A stretch of 36,845 nucleotides of DNA, taken from assembly GCA_018970165.1 (NCBI GenBank), contig JAGWWZ010000031.1, positions 1-36,845 on the forward strand. Reading direction: 5' to 3'. This stretch comes from Planctomycetota bacterium (lineage in GTDB: Bacteria > Planctomycetota > Planctomycetia > Pirellulales > Pirellulaceae). Shown here piece after piece: positions 7,997 to 16,793 of the stretch. A model generated the notes under the pieces. That model saw only the letters and a program-made list of their open reading frames with translations. It made no database searches and was not told where the DNA came from. Made by a program: the position numbers and the translations under genes. The first letter of the stretch is position 1. Every line of letters starts with the position of its first letter.

Positions 7997-10462
7997 ATGA
8001 ACGATAACACACCGTCCTCCGATCGACCTGAATTTGAAGAATGGCATCTAACAGCCTTGGCTCTGGGCGAATTGGATGCTGAGCTTGCTGTATCGACGCA
8101 GCAACGTATCGATGCCGATCCTGATCTGGCTCGTCAATATGCTGAGATCCAATCGACGCTGGCGCTCGTTGGAAAGGAACTGAAAAACCCTTCAACGATG
8201 CGAGACTTGGACGAACCGAGAAGGGATGAAGTCATCGCTCATTTCCAATCAGCGACCCGATCTTCGGAACGCTGGGGGCAGGGGCGCTGGCGAGTTGCCG
8301 GAGCAGCTGGGTTGCTCGCCCTCGCAGCATCCGTCGTCCTCTTCCTGCAATGGAAGGGTAACTTGTCGCCCGACATCCGATCGGGTACTCGAGTAACTTA
8401 CGAAATACCTTCTGCTCGTTCAGAGAGCAGAGATGCCACCAATCCCATGGTCGCTGAACAGTTCGGCGCAGTATCACCTGCAGACAATCCGCAACCTGAG
8501 AACTCGATAGCTTTAGGCGATGCTCCCTCAATCTCATCGAGCCCCATAGCAAAGGACGCAACCCTTGAAGAGCAAGACTTCGTCTCGAACGCACAAGCGG
8601 AAGCTGGCGAAAGACGCTTCGCCGTCGGGGGTGGCATGGCAGGTTCTGGCGGCGCTGCTGGCGCGTCCAAGGTCAAACTTGAGGAAAGAGCGGGCGGTGC
8701 GGGAGGGATGCCTGCTCCGGGAGCATCGAACTCGTTACGCTCCAGGGTATCGGGGTCGTCTGCGGCGCCACCCCCATCACAGGTGCTTCCATCCGAGCCA
8801 CTTGCGCGGGACACGATGAGACAAGGACGCCCCGAGAGACTGGACGAAAACGAAGGAAGGTTCCGCTTTGGCGGAAAGGATCCTGTTGGCGGAAGGAACC
8901 CTGCCGACGAAGTCGAAACGTTGGCTTGGAACGATCAGAAAGCGGATGAATCAAAGAGCTTGCCTGAAGAGTTGCGGGCTAATGTTCCCAGCTTCAATCG
9001 ACGACTGCGTGAAACCGGGGATCGATTCGACGCGATACCTGAAACGCCTTTCGTCAACGTCGACCAGCACCCCTTATCGACCTTCTCGATCGATGTCGAC
9101 ACCGCATCGTATACCAAGCTCCGGCAGTATGTCCTCGAACAACATACGCTGCCATCCGCGGACACGATTCGCATTGAGGAGTGGATCAATTATTTTGAAT
9201 ACGATTATCCTGGTCCCAAAGACGACTCGCCGTTCGCGGCTCACCTACGGCTAGCAAACTGCCCTTGGAATTCCGAGCACAAACTGGTGCGAGTCGCGAT
9301 TGCGGCGAAGAAGCCATCTACCGAGGAGCGGCCCAGCTCGAATCTTGTCTTCCTGATCGATGTATCAGGCTCGATGAGCGATTCGAACAAGCTCCCTTTA
9401 GTCAAACGAACGCTTCAGCTTTTGACGTCGCAACTTCGCGAACAGGACCGCGTCGCGATCGTGGTTTACGCTGGAGCAGCCGGATGCGTATTACCGAGCA
9501 CCTCGGGCGCCAACAAGGAGACGATTCTCGCGTCGATCAACGAGCTGCAATCGGGTGGGTCGACCAACGGTGGCCAAGGAATCCAGCTTGCATACAACAT
9601 CGCCAAGGAGCATTTCATCGCGGGTGGAATCAACCGCGTCCTCCTCTGCACCGACGGCGACTTCAATGTGGGAGTCACAGGAACCGACCAACTGGTAGCG
9701 ATGATGCGAGAGAACGCACAAAGCAATATTTTTCTAACGTGCCTTGGATATGGGATAGGCAACTACAACGATTCGATGATGGAGCAGGTCTCTAATCAAG
9801 GGAACGGCATCTACGCGATGGTCGACAGCGAACTGGAGGCGAAGCGGGTCATGGTCGAGCAATTGTCGGGGACGCTTATGACGGTCGCGAAAGATGTCAA
9901 ACTGCAGATCGAGTTCAATCCGGCGAAAGTGGCATCCTATCGATTGATCGGCTACGAGAACCGACGCTTAGCTACGAAGGATTTCGCAGACGATCGAAAG
10001 GATGCTGGCGAGATCGGAGCGGGCCATTGCGTGACAGCACTTTACGAAGTTGTGCCAGCGGGGGCCGCGACTATTCACCCAGCAGATACGGAGCTTCGCT
10101 ATGCGAAACGCAAGACGGCCGATGTTGCGAGCAAGCCGGAGGCTGGAGATGCAGCCTCCGAGCATACTCAAGAGTGGCTGTATTTGAAGATACGGTCCAA
10201 GCAACCCGAGGCGAGCGAGAGCACGCTGCAATCGTTCGTGCTCAGAGAGAGCAAAGAGGAATCCTACCGCGGCGATCAAAGCGATATGGATTGGGCATCG
10301 AGCGTCGCTGAGTTCGGGCTATTGATGCGCCGCAGTCAGCTCGCATCGGGTGCCGATTGGGATCGCATGCTATCCCGATCGATGGAGAACGCCGGTTCTG
10401 ATCCCTATCGCCGCGAGTGCATCCTGATCATGCAGCAGTCGCGGCGAATTTTGGGACGTTAG
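7997..10462 (+). CDS. anti-sigma-like N-terminus fused to YfbK-type von Willebrand factor A protein
   Basis: The protein has 821 residues. Residues about 14-62 (EEWHLTALALGELDAE, then ADPDLARQYAEIQ) match the helical N-terminus seen in anti-sigma factors of this kind, but there is no cysteine, so no zinc site. A single membrane helix at 98-118 follows. A disordered linker with Gly/Ala-rich stretches spans about 120-350. The YfbK N-terminal domain begins near 355 (HPLSTFSIDVDTASY). The VWA domain has a complete MIDAS start DVSGS at 455-459 (within LVFLIDVSGSM), with the later acidic loop in CTDGDF. A YfbK C-terminal domain (DUF3520) follows. Lying 73 nt after the ECF gene, it probably anchors or sequesters that sigma factor while its VWA part senses a periplasmic partner. 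The topology, with the VWA part outside, is inferred. Confidence 0.9.
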   Translation: MNDNTPSSDRPEFEEWHLTALALGELDAELAVSTQQRIDADPDLARQYAEIQSTLALVGKELKNPSTMRDLDEPRRDEVIAHFQSATRSSERWGQGRWRVAGAAGLLALAASVVLFLQWKGNLSPDIRSGTRVTYEIPSARSESRDATNPMVAEQFGAVSPADNPQPENSIALGDAPSISSSPIAKDATLEEQDFVSNAQAEAGERRFAVGGGMAGSGGAAGASKVKLEERAGGAGGMPAPGASNSLRSRVSGSSAAPPPSQVLPSEPLARDTMRQGRPERLDENEGRFRFGGKDPVGGRNPADEVETLAWNDQKADESKSLPEELRANVPSFNRRLRETGDRFDAIPETPFVNVDQHPLSTFSIDVDTASYTKLRQYVLEQHTLPSADTIRIEEWINYFEYDYPGPKDDSPFAAHLRLANCPWNSEHKLVRVAIAAKKPSTEERPSSNLVFLIDVSGSMSDSNKLPLVKRTLQLLTSQLREQDRVAIVVYAGAAGCVLPSTSGANKETILASINELQSGGSTNGGQGIQLAYNIAKEHFIAGGINRVLLCTDGDFNVGVTGTDQLVAMMRENAQSNIFLTCLGYGIGNYNDSMMEQVSNQGNGIYAMVDSELEAKRVMVEQLSGTLMTVAKDVKLQIEFNPAKVASYRLIGYENRRLATKDFADDRKDAGEIGAGHCVTALYEVVPAGAATIHPADTELRYAKRKTADVASKPEAGDAASEHTQEWLYLKIRSKQPEASESTLQSFVLRESKEESYRGDQSDMDWASSVAEFGLLMRRSQLASGADWDRMLSRSMENAGSDPYRRECILIMQQSRRILGR

Positions 10463-10468
10463 GGCGAA

Positions 10469-11902
10469 CTAGTTTCTATTGACTCCCTGCAGAAGGGCTT
10501 GGATACCGAAGGTGAAGAAACTGCCTAGACCGAAGTTCAGGATTTCTTCACAAGGCTTGTATCGCAAGATGAGAGTGTCACCCGGTTGAACAAGTATTCG
10601 TTCTCTCGGGTCGAGATTCGCTTTGGCTAGGTCGACCTCGATAGTGATTTGCCCGTTGCATGGAGTCTTTCGCAACACGTACAGCACTCCCGGTGGCACA
10701 CCACCGATCGATCCGATGCCGAAGCCACCACCGCCACCTCCGCCGCCTCCCATGCCTTTGGAGCCCGCAATCGCCGATCCCGATAGAGCCATCGCGCCGA
10801 AGACATCAAGGTCATAGTCGCGAGGGATGATAAACTCGCCACCTGGCAGCAATCCACCGGTGTAGAAGACGTCGGCAGTTCTCGATTCGATGTAAACGAT
10901 ATCACCATCTTCGAGAATGATGTCCTCTTCGCGGAAGTTCGGAATCACTCCGGGAGGTAAACGCAAGGGAATCTTGAGAACGGTAGGGTCATCAGGAATT
11001 GGCGGAGGGCATCCGCAAGGATCTGGGTTGCAATAGTACTGCTGATAAAACTGTTGGATGAATGCATCCCGTTTCCTTTGGTCCGCTTTCGACGCCCGCA
11101 GAATCTTGACTTCGTTTCTAGCATTCACCCCAGGCAGGCCACCTGACGACATCATCGCATGGAGCACGTCGTTCTGATACGCCTTGAGCTTGATCAAACC
11201 ACCTTGGGCGCTGAAGTCAGAACCGCGAACGAATCCGCCTCTTGCCCCACCGCCGCCACCACCGCCACCACCACCGAAGCCTTGTTGCCCTTGGCCAACC
11301 TGACCACCTATGTCCTGACGTACAACGACAATGTTGAAGGTTCGCTCCTTAAGCAGGGTGACGATCGGGCGCAAACGATCCGAATCTGTAAGGATTTTGG
11401 CGTCGAGATAATACTTCCGAATCAGTTCTCGAGCCTGATCGACCGTGAGTCCTTTCACTTTGATCGGCGCGAGCAGCGGTAGCTGGATAGTACCGTCATT
11501 GATCACCGCAACGGGGAAGCCGAGCGACGGATCAAGTTGGCTGTCCGCTTCTGGGAAGTTCACTGGGGGTGGTTCAGGCGGTCGATCGGGAGGATTGTAG
11601 GGAAGGATCCCATCGATGTAGACGCCGAGAATGTCTCCTTCGTCGAGCAGGTATTCCCGAGGCGGTTCTTGGGCCAATCGCGACGGATCTAACGGGACCA
11701 AATTGGCTTTGGACTGCGCGAGGAATTGCGGGGGAAGACGCTGAGCCGGTATTCCCGAAATCGGTTGTGTGATCGTCGAGCATCCAGAACTCAATCCTCC
11801 GCCTAAGATCGCAACACCGATCCAGCAAAGGCGTTTCACTCTGGAAACCTGGCTTCCAATTGCAAGTCCTGCCTTCATGTATCGATTCCATCCTTGGGAC
11901 AT
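10469..11902 (-). CDS. polysaccharide biosynthesis/export lipoprotein (Wza-like)
   Basis: The protein has 477 residues. The signal peptide (VKRLCWIGVAILGG) ends in a lipobox LSSGC with the lipidated cysteine at 41. A poly-export (PES) domain follows at about 85-195 (YLLDEGDILGVYIDG, GTIQLPLLAPIKVKGLTVDQ, then AKILTDSDRLRPIVTLL). One SLBB-type domain spans about 230-340 (LIKLKAYQNDVLHAMMSSGG, then EDIILEDGDIVYIES) and another about 343-450 (ILVQPGDTLILRY). In the family these form an outer-membrane channel that exports capsule or exopolysaccharide. Poly-glycine runs interrupt it at about 209-219 and 384-393. GAGGA lies 7 nt before the ATG, which supports this start. The gene is 89 nt downstream of a small lipoprotein gene on the same strand, and the opposite-strand O-antigen-ligase-like gene fits a polysaccharide locus. 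No Wzc-type kinase gene is visible. Its 3' end converges on 10462 with 6 nt between stops. Confidence 0.88.
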   Translation of the reverse strand: MSQGWNRYMKAGLAIGSQVSRVKRLCWIGVAILGGGLSSGCSTITQPISGIPAQRLPPQFLAQSKANLVPLDPSRLAQEPPREYLLDEGDILGVYIDGILPYNPPDRPPEPPPVNFPEADSQLDPSLGFPVAVINDGTIQLPLLAPIKVKGLTVDQARELIRKYYLDAKILTDSDRLRPIVTLLKERTFNIVVVRQDIGGQVGQGQQGFGGGGGGGGGGARGGFVRGSDFSAQGGLIKLKAYQNDVLHAMMSSGGLPGVNARNEVKILRASKADQRKRDAFIQQFYQQYYCNPDPCGCPPPIPDDPTVLKIPLRLPPGVIPNFREEDIILEDGDIVYIESRTADVFYTGGLLPGGEFIIPRDYDLDVFGAMALSGSAIAGSKGMGGGGGGGGGFGIGSIGGVPPGVLYVLRKTPCNGQITIEVDLAKANLDPRERILVQPGDTLILRYKPCEEILNFGLGSFFTFGIQALLQGVNRN

Positions 11903-11909
11903 TTCAATT

Positions 11910-11914
11910 TCCTC
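11910..11914 (-). promoter_or_regulatory. Shine-Dalgarno site of the Wza-like gene
   Basis: On the minus strand GAGGA stands 7 nt before the ATG at 11900-11902. This supports the 477-residue start over the second ATG at codon 9. Confidence 0.6.
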
Positions 11915-11991
11915 GCAAACCTTGGGTCGCGTATGCTCAATCGCGTGATGAAATCGCCGAAGGCGATCTCAAGGAAGGGCGTGTGTAGAAA

Positions 11992-12666
11992 TTACGGAAT
12001 TCGCAAACTCGTCGGTGGGACTCGCTGCTCCGTAGTTCCCTCGATAATCGTCGTTTCAATGACTTCCCCGTTCAAGACCTCAGCGTTCGGCATCGCCGAC
12101 TGAAAGTTCTGATCGAAGGGTGGGACCGGATAGATGCCGTTGTACTCAGTCGGCATCCGGCCATGTTCGACATACTCATTTTGTATCCCGCGGGACGTTT
12201 GAATCTGTGTCCAGTTTCCAACCCCTTCTTTCTCTGCAGCCATCGCACCCTGTGGATAACCGGAGAACCAAGCAGCAACGCGTGCTTGGCCTTCGCTGGA
12301 CTGGTATTTCCATCCCCAATATTCTCGAGGTGGAAAGGCTGGCGTGCATCCGTCGCGTCCTGCGGCGACATCCATATAGCCCGCCTTAAAACCGCGAGAG
12401 TAGTCTTTCAAATACTTCTGATTGACATAGCAGTGCTTGCGACTGTGCCACGCCTTAGTCGCCATGCATTTTTGGCGATAGCTCATCATGCCATCATTCC
12501 AGTAGCGATTGTATTGCCAGGATTGCTGAGCACCCGTCCACGCCGTACAACCTGTGGACGACACCAGAGCAGATGCAATCATCACAACTGCAATCCAACA
12601 CTTGCGTGTAGGTCTGCCTTCGGTCATCTTGCCGTCACTATGGCTTACTTGTTCATCGACGACCAT
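11992..12666 (-). CDS. lipoprotein of unknown function next to the exopolysaccharide exporter
   Basis: A lipoprotein signal (CWIAVVMIASALVSSTGC) precedes a mature domain rich in Tyr/Trp and Arg/Lys: SWQYNRYWNDGMMSYRQKC, then KAWHSRKHCY, then GFKAGYMDVAAGRDG and FPPREYWGWKYQSSEGQARV. The last blocks suggest a conserved, partly aromatic domain that I recall from planctomycete hypothetical proteins. Start choices are ATG 12714 (240 residues, too long an n-region), ATG 12666 (224 residues, preceded by GGGGGA at 7-nt spacing) and ATG 12627 (best signal-peptide length). I use 12666 provisionally. It is 89 nt upstream of the Wza-like gene on the same strand and probably in its operon. A partner role in export is inferred from position only. 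Confidence 0.8.
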   Translation of the reverse strand: MVVDEQVSHSDGKMTEGRPTRKCWIAVVMIASALVSSTGCTAWTGAQQSWQYNRYWNDGMMSYRQKCMATKAWHSRKHCYVNQKYLKDYSRGFKAGYMDVAAGRDGCTPAFPPREYWGWKYQSSEGQARVAAWFSGYPQGAMAAEKEGVGNWTQIQTSRGIQNEYVEHGRMPTEYNGIYPVPPFDQNFQSAMPNAEVLNGEVIETTIIEGTTEQRVPPTSLRIP

Positions 12667-12714
12667 CGACGATTCCCCCGTTGGTTTGAATCTGTCAACG
12701 CGGAATGAAAGCAT

Positions 12715-12971
12715 TCCACGTTCGGGCCACTCAATACGTCTAACCGCTTTCGTTTATCGCCAGATGAGGGAGTTCGAATTTAACGATTGTGCCGACGACG
12801 ACTGGATTACCTAATTTTTCCGCATGCGAAAGTTCTTCCGAAAATTCACAATGTTGCGGATTATTCACGGTTAAGCGTTGGGTCCATGCCAGGTGAATTG
12901 TTGTTGGAGCTTGGGATGCAGAGTAATTTAGAGATTGCGTAAATCCCCGAAATTCGCACACGCCTCGCCTC
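12715..12971. other. divergent intergenic region, no gene
   Basis: This AT-richer spacer lies between the minus-strand lipoprotein/Wza-like genes and the plus-strand O-antigen-ligase-like gene. It must hold promoters for both directions. The self-complementary CGCATGCG, flanked imperfectly by TT/AA, lies near 12821-12828 and could be an operator. A TTGTTG-17 nt-TAATTT arrangement shortly before 12972 is too weak to call a promoter. No small coding gene was found. Confidence 0.5.
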
Positions 12972-15725
12972 ATGCAAGTACTCGAACCCCGCTCAATACA
13001 TCTGAATCTCTTCACTGCACTCGTTGTCCAAGCACTAGCCATCGTCATGATGCTGCTGGCGCCCAGTTGGTACGGGTCTGCGACTTGGCAAGCCCAGCAG
13101 GTTCTTTTTGCACTTGGAATAGCATTAGCTGGATCTATGGCTTTTCATGTTGCAATCACGGCTGCACTTGGCGAAAAATGCGCAGCGCCAAATGCACTGT
13201 CGTGGACCTTGTTTGCCTTGGGTGGATTGGGGCTATTGCAATCTCAGCCCCTGTACACATGGGAGAACAGCGGCCTCTCTTGCCCGCCTTCGGTTGCCAT
13301 ACAGCGCTGGGCCTTGGGGAAAGCATCGGCACCAGCAGCCATCATCGAGGGGATGGTCTCAAACAATGCTAGCGCGATTGAGCAACTCCCGAAAGAGCAT
13401 TGCGCTCTGGGAGGGGTTCCCGAAGAGATGAAACAACTGTCGATGAGTGTCGAGCCGATGACCAGTCGAGGGGCGGCGGGGAGTTTGTTTTTAGCGGGAC
13501 TATTGGTATGGATTGGTAGTTCACTTTTTTCGCGTAGGAACCTTTACCCGATCTTGCTCGGATTTGCAGTTGTTCTGGGAATAGTGATCGCCTTGTTGGG
13601 GATTCTCAACGCCTTGATTCCTGGATCTCGGCAATGGATTGGCATGAGCGGTAACTCGTTTGCGACCTTTGTATCCAAGAATTCGGCTGGTGCATTCCTC
13701 AATGTCTCACTCGCGGCGGCTTGGGGGTTCGCGATTTGGACTTTCCATCGAGCTTGGAAAAGCAAGCGTCACAGTTCGCAACGGAAATGGCATGGCGCAT
13801 GGGAATCTGGGCCATTCGCCGTGGTACGAGAAGTTTTGGCAAAACTCGATGCGATTCAAATCGCTTCTATACTTGCAGTTGCATGGATTGCGACTTCGGT
13901 CTTTGTCTCTCTTTCGCGCGGCGCAGCGGTCTCCGCAATCGCTGCGGGACTCGCAACCGCCATATTGATCCTACCAGGCAAGCATCGGAACTTTGCGTTC
14001 TTTGGGGCTTTACTGGTAGCCGCTTTGGCGGTCGGATTGATGGTCTTTTTCCAATTGGATGAACAGGTTTCAACTCGATTCGAAAGCCTGGGTGAAATCG
14101 ACATGGAGACCGAAGCCGTTGGAGGCAGACTGTACATTTGGAATGTCAGTTGGCGAGCGGCTCTCTTCTACGGATGGCTCGGGAGTGGACTGGGCACTTT
14201 CCACTACTCTTCGCTACCCTTTCAGAGACCATCATCGACAGGCTGGTTTTATCACGCTGAGAGCATCTACTGCGAAGCGATCGTCACGATCGGCTATCTC
14301 GGGGTTATTGCAATTGCAGCCGCCATCGTTGGCTGTTTCTTTTCGCTCCGTTCGATCTATGTGTCCCGAAGATTCTCAGACTTCGCTCCAATGCTCACAG
14401 CTGGCATGTTTCTACTGCTGAGCCAAAGCATGCACAGCGCAGTCGACTTCGCGATGATCCTGCCGGGGGTTTACATTCCTACAGCTTTGCTCATGGGCGC
14501 CGCATTGGGTGGCTGCCCCGAATCGCTTAGGATCATCCAGAAACTCAAGCGCAAGAAAGAGGCAGGCTTGGAGGCGGCGAAGGAAGGCAATGGTCCCGAA
14601 ATGCAGCCGTCTTGGCTTCTCTCCATCGCATCGTTGGTGGTTGCATTGGGTTGTATGTTGATACTCAATCACTGCAGACAGGCTGCGATTCCACTCGCAG
14701 TAGCTGAATCTCTCGATCAGGACTTTCAGAAGCAGGACAAACTTGGAATCGAGGATCGCGAGGGCAATCGGGTGGAAAAATTGATCGAACAAGCCGCTCT
14801 AAGGGGAGTCACGATTGAAGATTCACCCCATCTCATGCGACTGGCAGCAAAAAGTATTTGCTTCGATGATCGCAGAAAGCAGTGGAAATCCCGAACGCCC
14901 GAATCGGATCCAAGACTCTCATGGACCGAAACGGACCCTTTCATCATTCGCCTCGCTTACGATCGCGTGGATGACGCAAATCGAGAAGCTTGGTTGCGCT
15001 CTATCGGCGGCGAAACCAGATTGGAATCGATTCGCAAAGCCAGTTCCCTTTACGCGAAGGCAAGAGCGCAATCACCTCTGGACTGGCATGCGCTCTGGGG
15101 GAATATTCATACCAGTCTGGATTGCTCAGCAACGGAGTTGGCTCGGTTTGCTCCTGTCGTGCAACGCACCAGCGGTCATCTGCCGCAACTGCTGACCTCG
15201 GCAGCTATCTTTTTCAATGATTGCCTATCTCAGGAGGATCGGGTTCGGCTATGGAAATCCACATTGCAAAGCTCTCCTGCCGCTTCGATCGACATCGGTC
15301 GACTCATGAGTTCGCAATTTGAGGACGAATCTGTCCCAGTCGAGATTTTTCCAGATAACGCGAACATACTGTACAGTCTGGCTAGAGAAGTGTTCACCAA
15401 GAAGGCTTTTCCCAAAACGCACGCAGTCCTTTGTCGTCGCGCGACCGATTCGGTTGCCTTGCAATCCAATCGCACCCCGTCAGCAACTGCACTTCTGCTG
15501 GCAGACATCGCGAGCGAGGCCGGGGATCCCGATTCGGAGATGAAACACCTTTCACTCTATCTGCAATACAAACCTGATGATGCGTTGACCTGGATCCGGC
15601 AGATCAATCGTCAAATCCAAATTGGGAATTGGGAAGATGCCGACCAAAGCCTTCGCAAACTGAAACAATTAGATCGTAAACACCCGGCGATCCCAGAGCT
15701 CTCAAAAAAGATCAATAGCCGATGA
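12972..15725 (+). CDS. O-antigen ligase/polymerase (Wzy_C-like) membrane protein with TPR-like C-terminus
   Basis: The protein has 917 residues, with about ten or more membrane helices in the first 500. The Wzy_C/WaaL-like region (about 300-450) shows the SRGAAVSA helix, the extracytoplasmic loop segment GGRLYIWNVSWRA and GSGLGTFHY, and the conserved His428 in WFYHAESIYCEAIVTIGYLG. In this family a His and Arg in the large periplasmic loop act in glycan transfer or polymerisation from undecaprenyl diphosphate. The region after residue 520 is soluble and alpha-helical with repeated helix-turn-helix spacing (SLYAKARAQSPLDWHALWG, ALLLADIASEAGD, HLSLYLQYKPDDALTWI), resembling TPR repeats. It is divergent from the Wza-like operon, so a role in the same surface polysaccharide is probable. 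Polymerase versus ligase cannot be separated by sequence. Confidence 0.8.
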   Translation: MQVLEPRSIHLNLFTALVVQALAIVMMLLAPSWYGSATWQAQQVLFALGIALAGSMAFHVAITAALGEKCAAPNALSWTLFALGGLGLLQSQPLYTWENSGLSCPPSVAIQRWALGKASAPAAIIEGMVSNNASAIEQLPKEHCALGGVPEEMKQLSMSVEPMTSRGAAGSLFLAGLLVWIGSSLFSRRNLYPILLGFAVVLGIVIALLGILNALIPGSRQWIGMSGNSFATFVSKNSAGAFLNVSLAAAWGFAIWTFHRAWKSKRHSSQRKWHGAWESGPFAVVREVLAKLDAIQIASILAVAWIATSVFVSLSRGAAVSAIAAGLATAILILPGKHRNFAFFGALLVAALAVGLMVFFQLDEQVSTRFESLGEIDMETEAVGGRLYIWNVSWRAALFYGWLGSGLGTFHYSSLPFQRPSSTGWFYHAESIYCEAIVTIGYLGVIAIAAAIVGCFFSLRSIYVSRRFSDFAPMLTAGMFLLLSQSMHSAVDFAMILPGVYIPTALLMGAALGGCPESLRIIQKLKRKKEAGLEAAKEGNGPEMQPSWLLSIASLVVALGCMLILNHCRQAAIPLAVAESLDQDFQKQDKLGIEDREGNRVEKLIEQAALRGVTIEDSPHLMRLAAKSICFDDRRKQWKSRTPESDPRLSWTETDPFIIRLAYDRVDDANREAWLRSIGGETRLESIRKASSLYAKARAQSPLDWHALWGNIHTSLDCSATELARFAPVVQRTSGHLPQLLTSAAIFFNDCLSQEDRVRLWKSTLQSSPAASIDIGRLMSSQFEDESVPVEIFPDNANILYSLAREVFTKKAFPKTHAVLCRRATDSVALQSNRTPSATALLLADIASEAGDPDSEMKHLSLYLQYKPDDALTWIRQINRQIQIGNWEDADQSLRKLKQLDRKHPAIPELSKKINSR

Positions 15726-15882
15726 TCGAGCGGGTAAACACCCTGTTTTGATCTCTTTCTTCACGGAAATACTTGCCTCAGCCCCCGTAACCGCACACAA
15801 TCGAGTCGGTTCGTCCTGTTCCTATCGTCAGTCTCCCGTGACGATGACTTCCCTTCTTTTTTGAAACGTAGAAAGCCACAGG

Positions 15883-16734
15883 ATGGCACGTCGAATTTTG
15901 CCCACGGTAGCGATGATCGCATGCTTAGCATGGATCGGCTTCGCGATTTGGGCCGTTGCCCAAGGCCCGATGCGACGATCCAGAAATCGAGATTGGCAAG
16001 GGGCCGGCCGCGGTGAAGTTCCGAGTTGGGAAGTCGACCCGAAATTCATCAAGGATACATTCACCTTCGTTCGCATCCGATACGACAACCATCCCTACCG
16101 TCGCGGCTACGGTTGGGCTACCGACTTTCGAGACAGCGAACTCAACTTTTCACTGCGACTTCAACAACTCACGACCCTCAAGGTGAACCCCGAGCCGATC
16201 GTTCTCCAGTTGAACGACCCTCGCCTGTTCGATTATCCGTTCATCTACATCATCGAACCGGGAGCTCTGATGTTCCATGAAGACGAAGTCAAAGCCCTCC
16301 GCAACTATCTGCTCCGAGGAGGCTTTCTCCTAGTCGATGATTTTTGGGGTGATGACGAATACGAAAATTTCTACCAAGAGATCAAACGTGTATTTCCGGA
16401 TCGAGAACCGCAAGAGGTTCCGCTCGAACATGAAATCTTCCACTGCGTCTACGACTTGAAAGAGAAACCACAGCTCCCGTCGATTCACGCTGCTTGGCAA
16501 GGGCGTCAGTCCGGCGTTTTTTGGGAATATCGCCCTGGTTCCGATACCAGCATCCCTCACTATCGCGCTATCTACGACGATGCAGGCCGAATCATGGTAT
16601 TCATCTGCCACAATACCGATCTGGGTGACGGCTGGGAACGCGAAGGAGAAGATCCTTGGTACTTCGAAGAGTTCTCTGTTAAGAAAGCCTATCCCATGGG
16701 GATCAATATCGTGACCTACGCCATGACCCACTGA
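15883..16734 (+). CDS. DUF4159 domain-containing protein
   Basis: The protein has 283 residues, with an N-terminal signal or membrane helix at about 5-26 (LPTVAMIACLAWIGFAIWAV). The DUF4159 domain follows from about 60: FTFVRIRYDNHPYRRGYGW, DFRDSELNFSLRLQQLT, then RLFDYPFIYIIEPG, LRNYLLRGGFLLVDDFWGDD and VPLEHEIFHCVYDLKEKPQL. The fold is related to class I glutamine-amidotransferase-like proteins, without a visible Cys-His catalytic pair. In planctomycetes and related phyla it regularly accompanies MoxR genes. It is the first gene of the operon, 59 nt upstream of the MoxR gene. Its molecular role is unknown. Confidence 0.9.
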   Translation: MARRILPTVAMIACLAWIGFAIWAVAQGPMRRSRNRDWQGAGRGEVPSWEVDPKFIKDTFTFVRIRYDNHPYRRGYGWATDFRDSELNFSLRLQQLTTLKVNPEPIVLQLNDPRLFDYPFIYIIEPGALMFHEDEVKALRNYLLRGGFLLVDDFWGDDEYENFYQEIKRVFPDREPQEVPLEHEIFHCVYDLKEKPQLPSIHAAWQGRQSGVFWEYRPGSDTSIPHYRAIYDDAGRIMVFICHNTDLGDGWEREGEDPWYFEEFSVKKAYPMGINIVTYAMTH

Positions 16735-16793
16735 ATCCTTCCTACGCTTCGCAGAACCAGATTTCCGACATCCACCCCATAAAGACCCCATCG

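Noticed and set aside
9265-9795. 176-residue plus-strand frame within the YfbK-like gene
   Set aside because: It overlaps the VWA domain in another frame, has no recognisable domain and shows Arg-rich shadow composition.
15726-15882. possible terminator GGGT-AAAC-ACCC after the 917-residue gene
   Set aside because: Only a 4-bp stem with a short T-run; too weak to report. The 157-nt gap shows no gene.
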